From assembly GCA_022866885.1 (NCBI GenBank), contig JALHWS010000163.1, positions 1-5,261 on the forward strand: 5,261 nucleotides of DNA, given 5' to 3'. This DNA comes from Candidatus Microgenomates bacterium (GTDB lineage Bacteria; Patescibacteriota; Microgenomatia; 2-02-FULL-39-11). Below are positions 4,800 to 5,261 of the stretch, in pieces. Each line of letters starts with the position of its first letter. Position 1 is the first letter of the stretch. A model generated the notes under the pieces. The model ran no database searches. It saw nothing but the letters and a program-made list of their open reading frames with translations, and was not told the DNA's origin. The translations under genes and the position numbers were made by a program.

Positions 4800-5261
4800 A
4801 ACGTGAATAGAATTCAATAATAAGCTGTTCGTCAATACCTTCTGTTATGTCTTCCCTTTTGGGTAAACAAAGAACTTTCCCAAGCGGTCCTTTTCTTTCT
4901 AACCAGGCCGGTAAATTGGGATTTTTTTCTTCCAAAAGCTTTTTGACCACCGGCATTTCCAGAGATTTCTGTTTATAACCGACAACCATTCCCGGTTCGA
5001 CTAAAAATGAGGGAATATTGACTCTTTTTCCGTCAACCAAAACATGGCCGTGAGAAATGTATTGCCTGGCGGAGGCCCGGGTTGGTGCCAGATTTAACCT
5101 GTAAAAAAGATTATCCAGCCTTTTTTCAAGCATAATCAAAAGAGCATCACCGGTATTGCCTTTTTCCCTCGAGGCGATTTCAAAATACCGATGAAATTGT
5201 CTTTCCAAAAGACCGTACATTCTTTTCACTTTCTGTTTTTCCCGAAGTTGAAGACCGTAAT
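4798..5261 (-). CDS. rpsD: 30S ribosomal protein S4 (uS4), C-terminal three quarters (5' end cut by window edge)
   Basis: S4 binds 16S rRNA early in small-subunit assembly and lies at the mRNA entry. The reading enters from the right edge and gives 153 residues beginning YGLQLREKQKVKRMYG, which aligns with E. coli S4 from about Tyr51, so roughly 50 N-terminal residues are missing. Visible blocks are KGNTGDALLIMLEKRLDN, then the S4 RNA-binding domain (LAPTRASARQYISHGHVLVDGKRVNI), and the conserved C-terminus IDEQLIIEFYSR. A GTG at 5229 lies mid-gene and is not the start. Any zinc-binding cysteines would be in the missing part. Its TAA stop is embedded in the rpoA Shine-Dalgarno, so the two genes are in one transcript. 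Confidence 0.97.
   Translation of the reverse strand, partial: YGLQLREKQKVKRMYGLLERQFHRYFEIASREKGNTGDALLIMLEKRLDNLFYRLNLAPTRASARQYISHGHVLVDGKRVNIPSFLVEPGMVVGYKQKSLEMPVVKKLLEEKNPNLPAWLERKGPLGKVLCLPKREDITEGIDEQLIIEFYSR

Noticed and set aside
4785..4835. Longer rpoA start adding 17 residues
   Set aside because: The extra residues lie inside rpsD and match no alpha subunit, while a perfect Shine-Dalgarno precedes the ATG at 4784.
5227..5229. GTG as the start of a short S4
   Set aside because: The reading frame continues upstream to the window edge with conserved S4 residues (YGLQLREKQK), so this is an internal valine codon.

Overview
This window looks like part of a compact bacterial chromosome. 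Four blocks can be read: the 5' two thirds of recA (minus strand), a proline tRNA gene (plus strand), two accessory genes (minus strand: a small membrane-anchored protein and a Fic-family enzyme), and the distal end of a ribosomal protein operon (minus strand: rpsD-rpoA-rplQ-rplM-rpsI). All proteins use the standard code. The protein sequences and the tight operon, with rplM-rpsI directly behind rplQ, the absence of an encoded CCA on the tRNA, and very short spacers all fit a member of the Candidate Phyla Radiation (Patescibacteria), perhaps the Microgenomates group. That placement is my impression from family resemblance and was not tested by any search.

Region by region: 1-726 is recA, cut by the left edge after residue 242. 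727-822 is a short divergent intergenic region with candidate overlapping promoters for recA (leftward) and the tRNA (rightward). 823-896 is tRNA-Pro(GGG), followed by a small hairpin and echoes of sequence from the tRNA's 5' region. 951-1427 is an unusually AT-rich (about 29% GC) gene for a single-pass membrane protein whose C-terminal part resembles subtilase prodomain-type modules. 1444-2446 is a Fic protein with a complete catalytic motif, an N-terminal inhibitory motif and a C-terminal winged helix. 2447-2543 holds a 10-bp-period tandem repeat laid over the likely fic promoter. 2544-5261 is the ribosomal/RNA polymerase alpha operon, with its upstream end (the N-terminus of S4) cut by the right edge.

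The operon genes are packed tightly: the rpoA Shine-Dalgarno overlaps the rpsD stop, rplQ and rplM overlap by 4 bases, and rplM and rpsI are 2 bases apart. They supply the 30S (S4, S9) and 50S (L17, L13) subunits and RNA polymerase. The two accessory genes sit between this operon and the tRNA/recA locus. No classic mobile element, CRISPR array, rRNA or riboswitch is visible. The most interesting points are the helically phased repeat upstream of fic (a candidate operator for its own winged-helix domain), the stand-alone prodomain-like membrane protein, the tRNA-flank sequence echoes, and the back-to-back recA/tRNA promoters.
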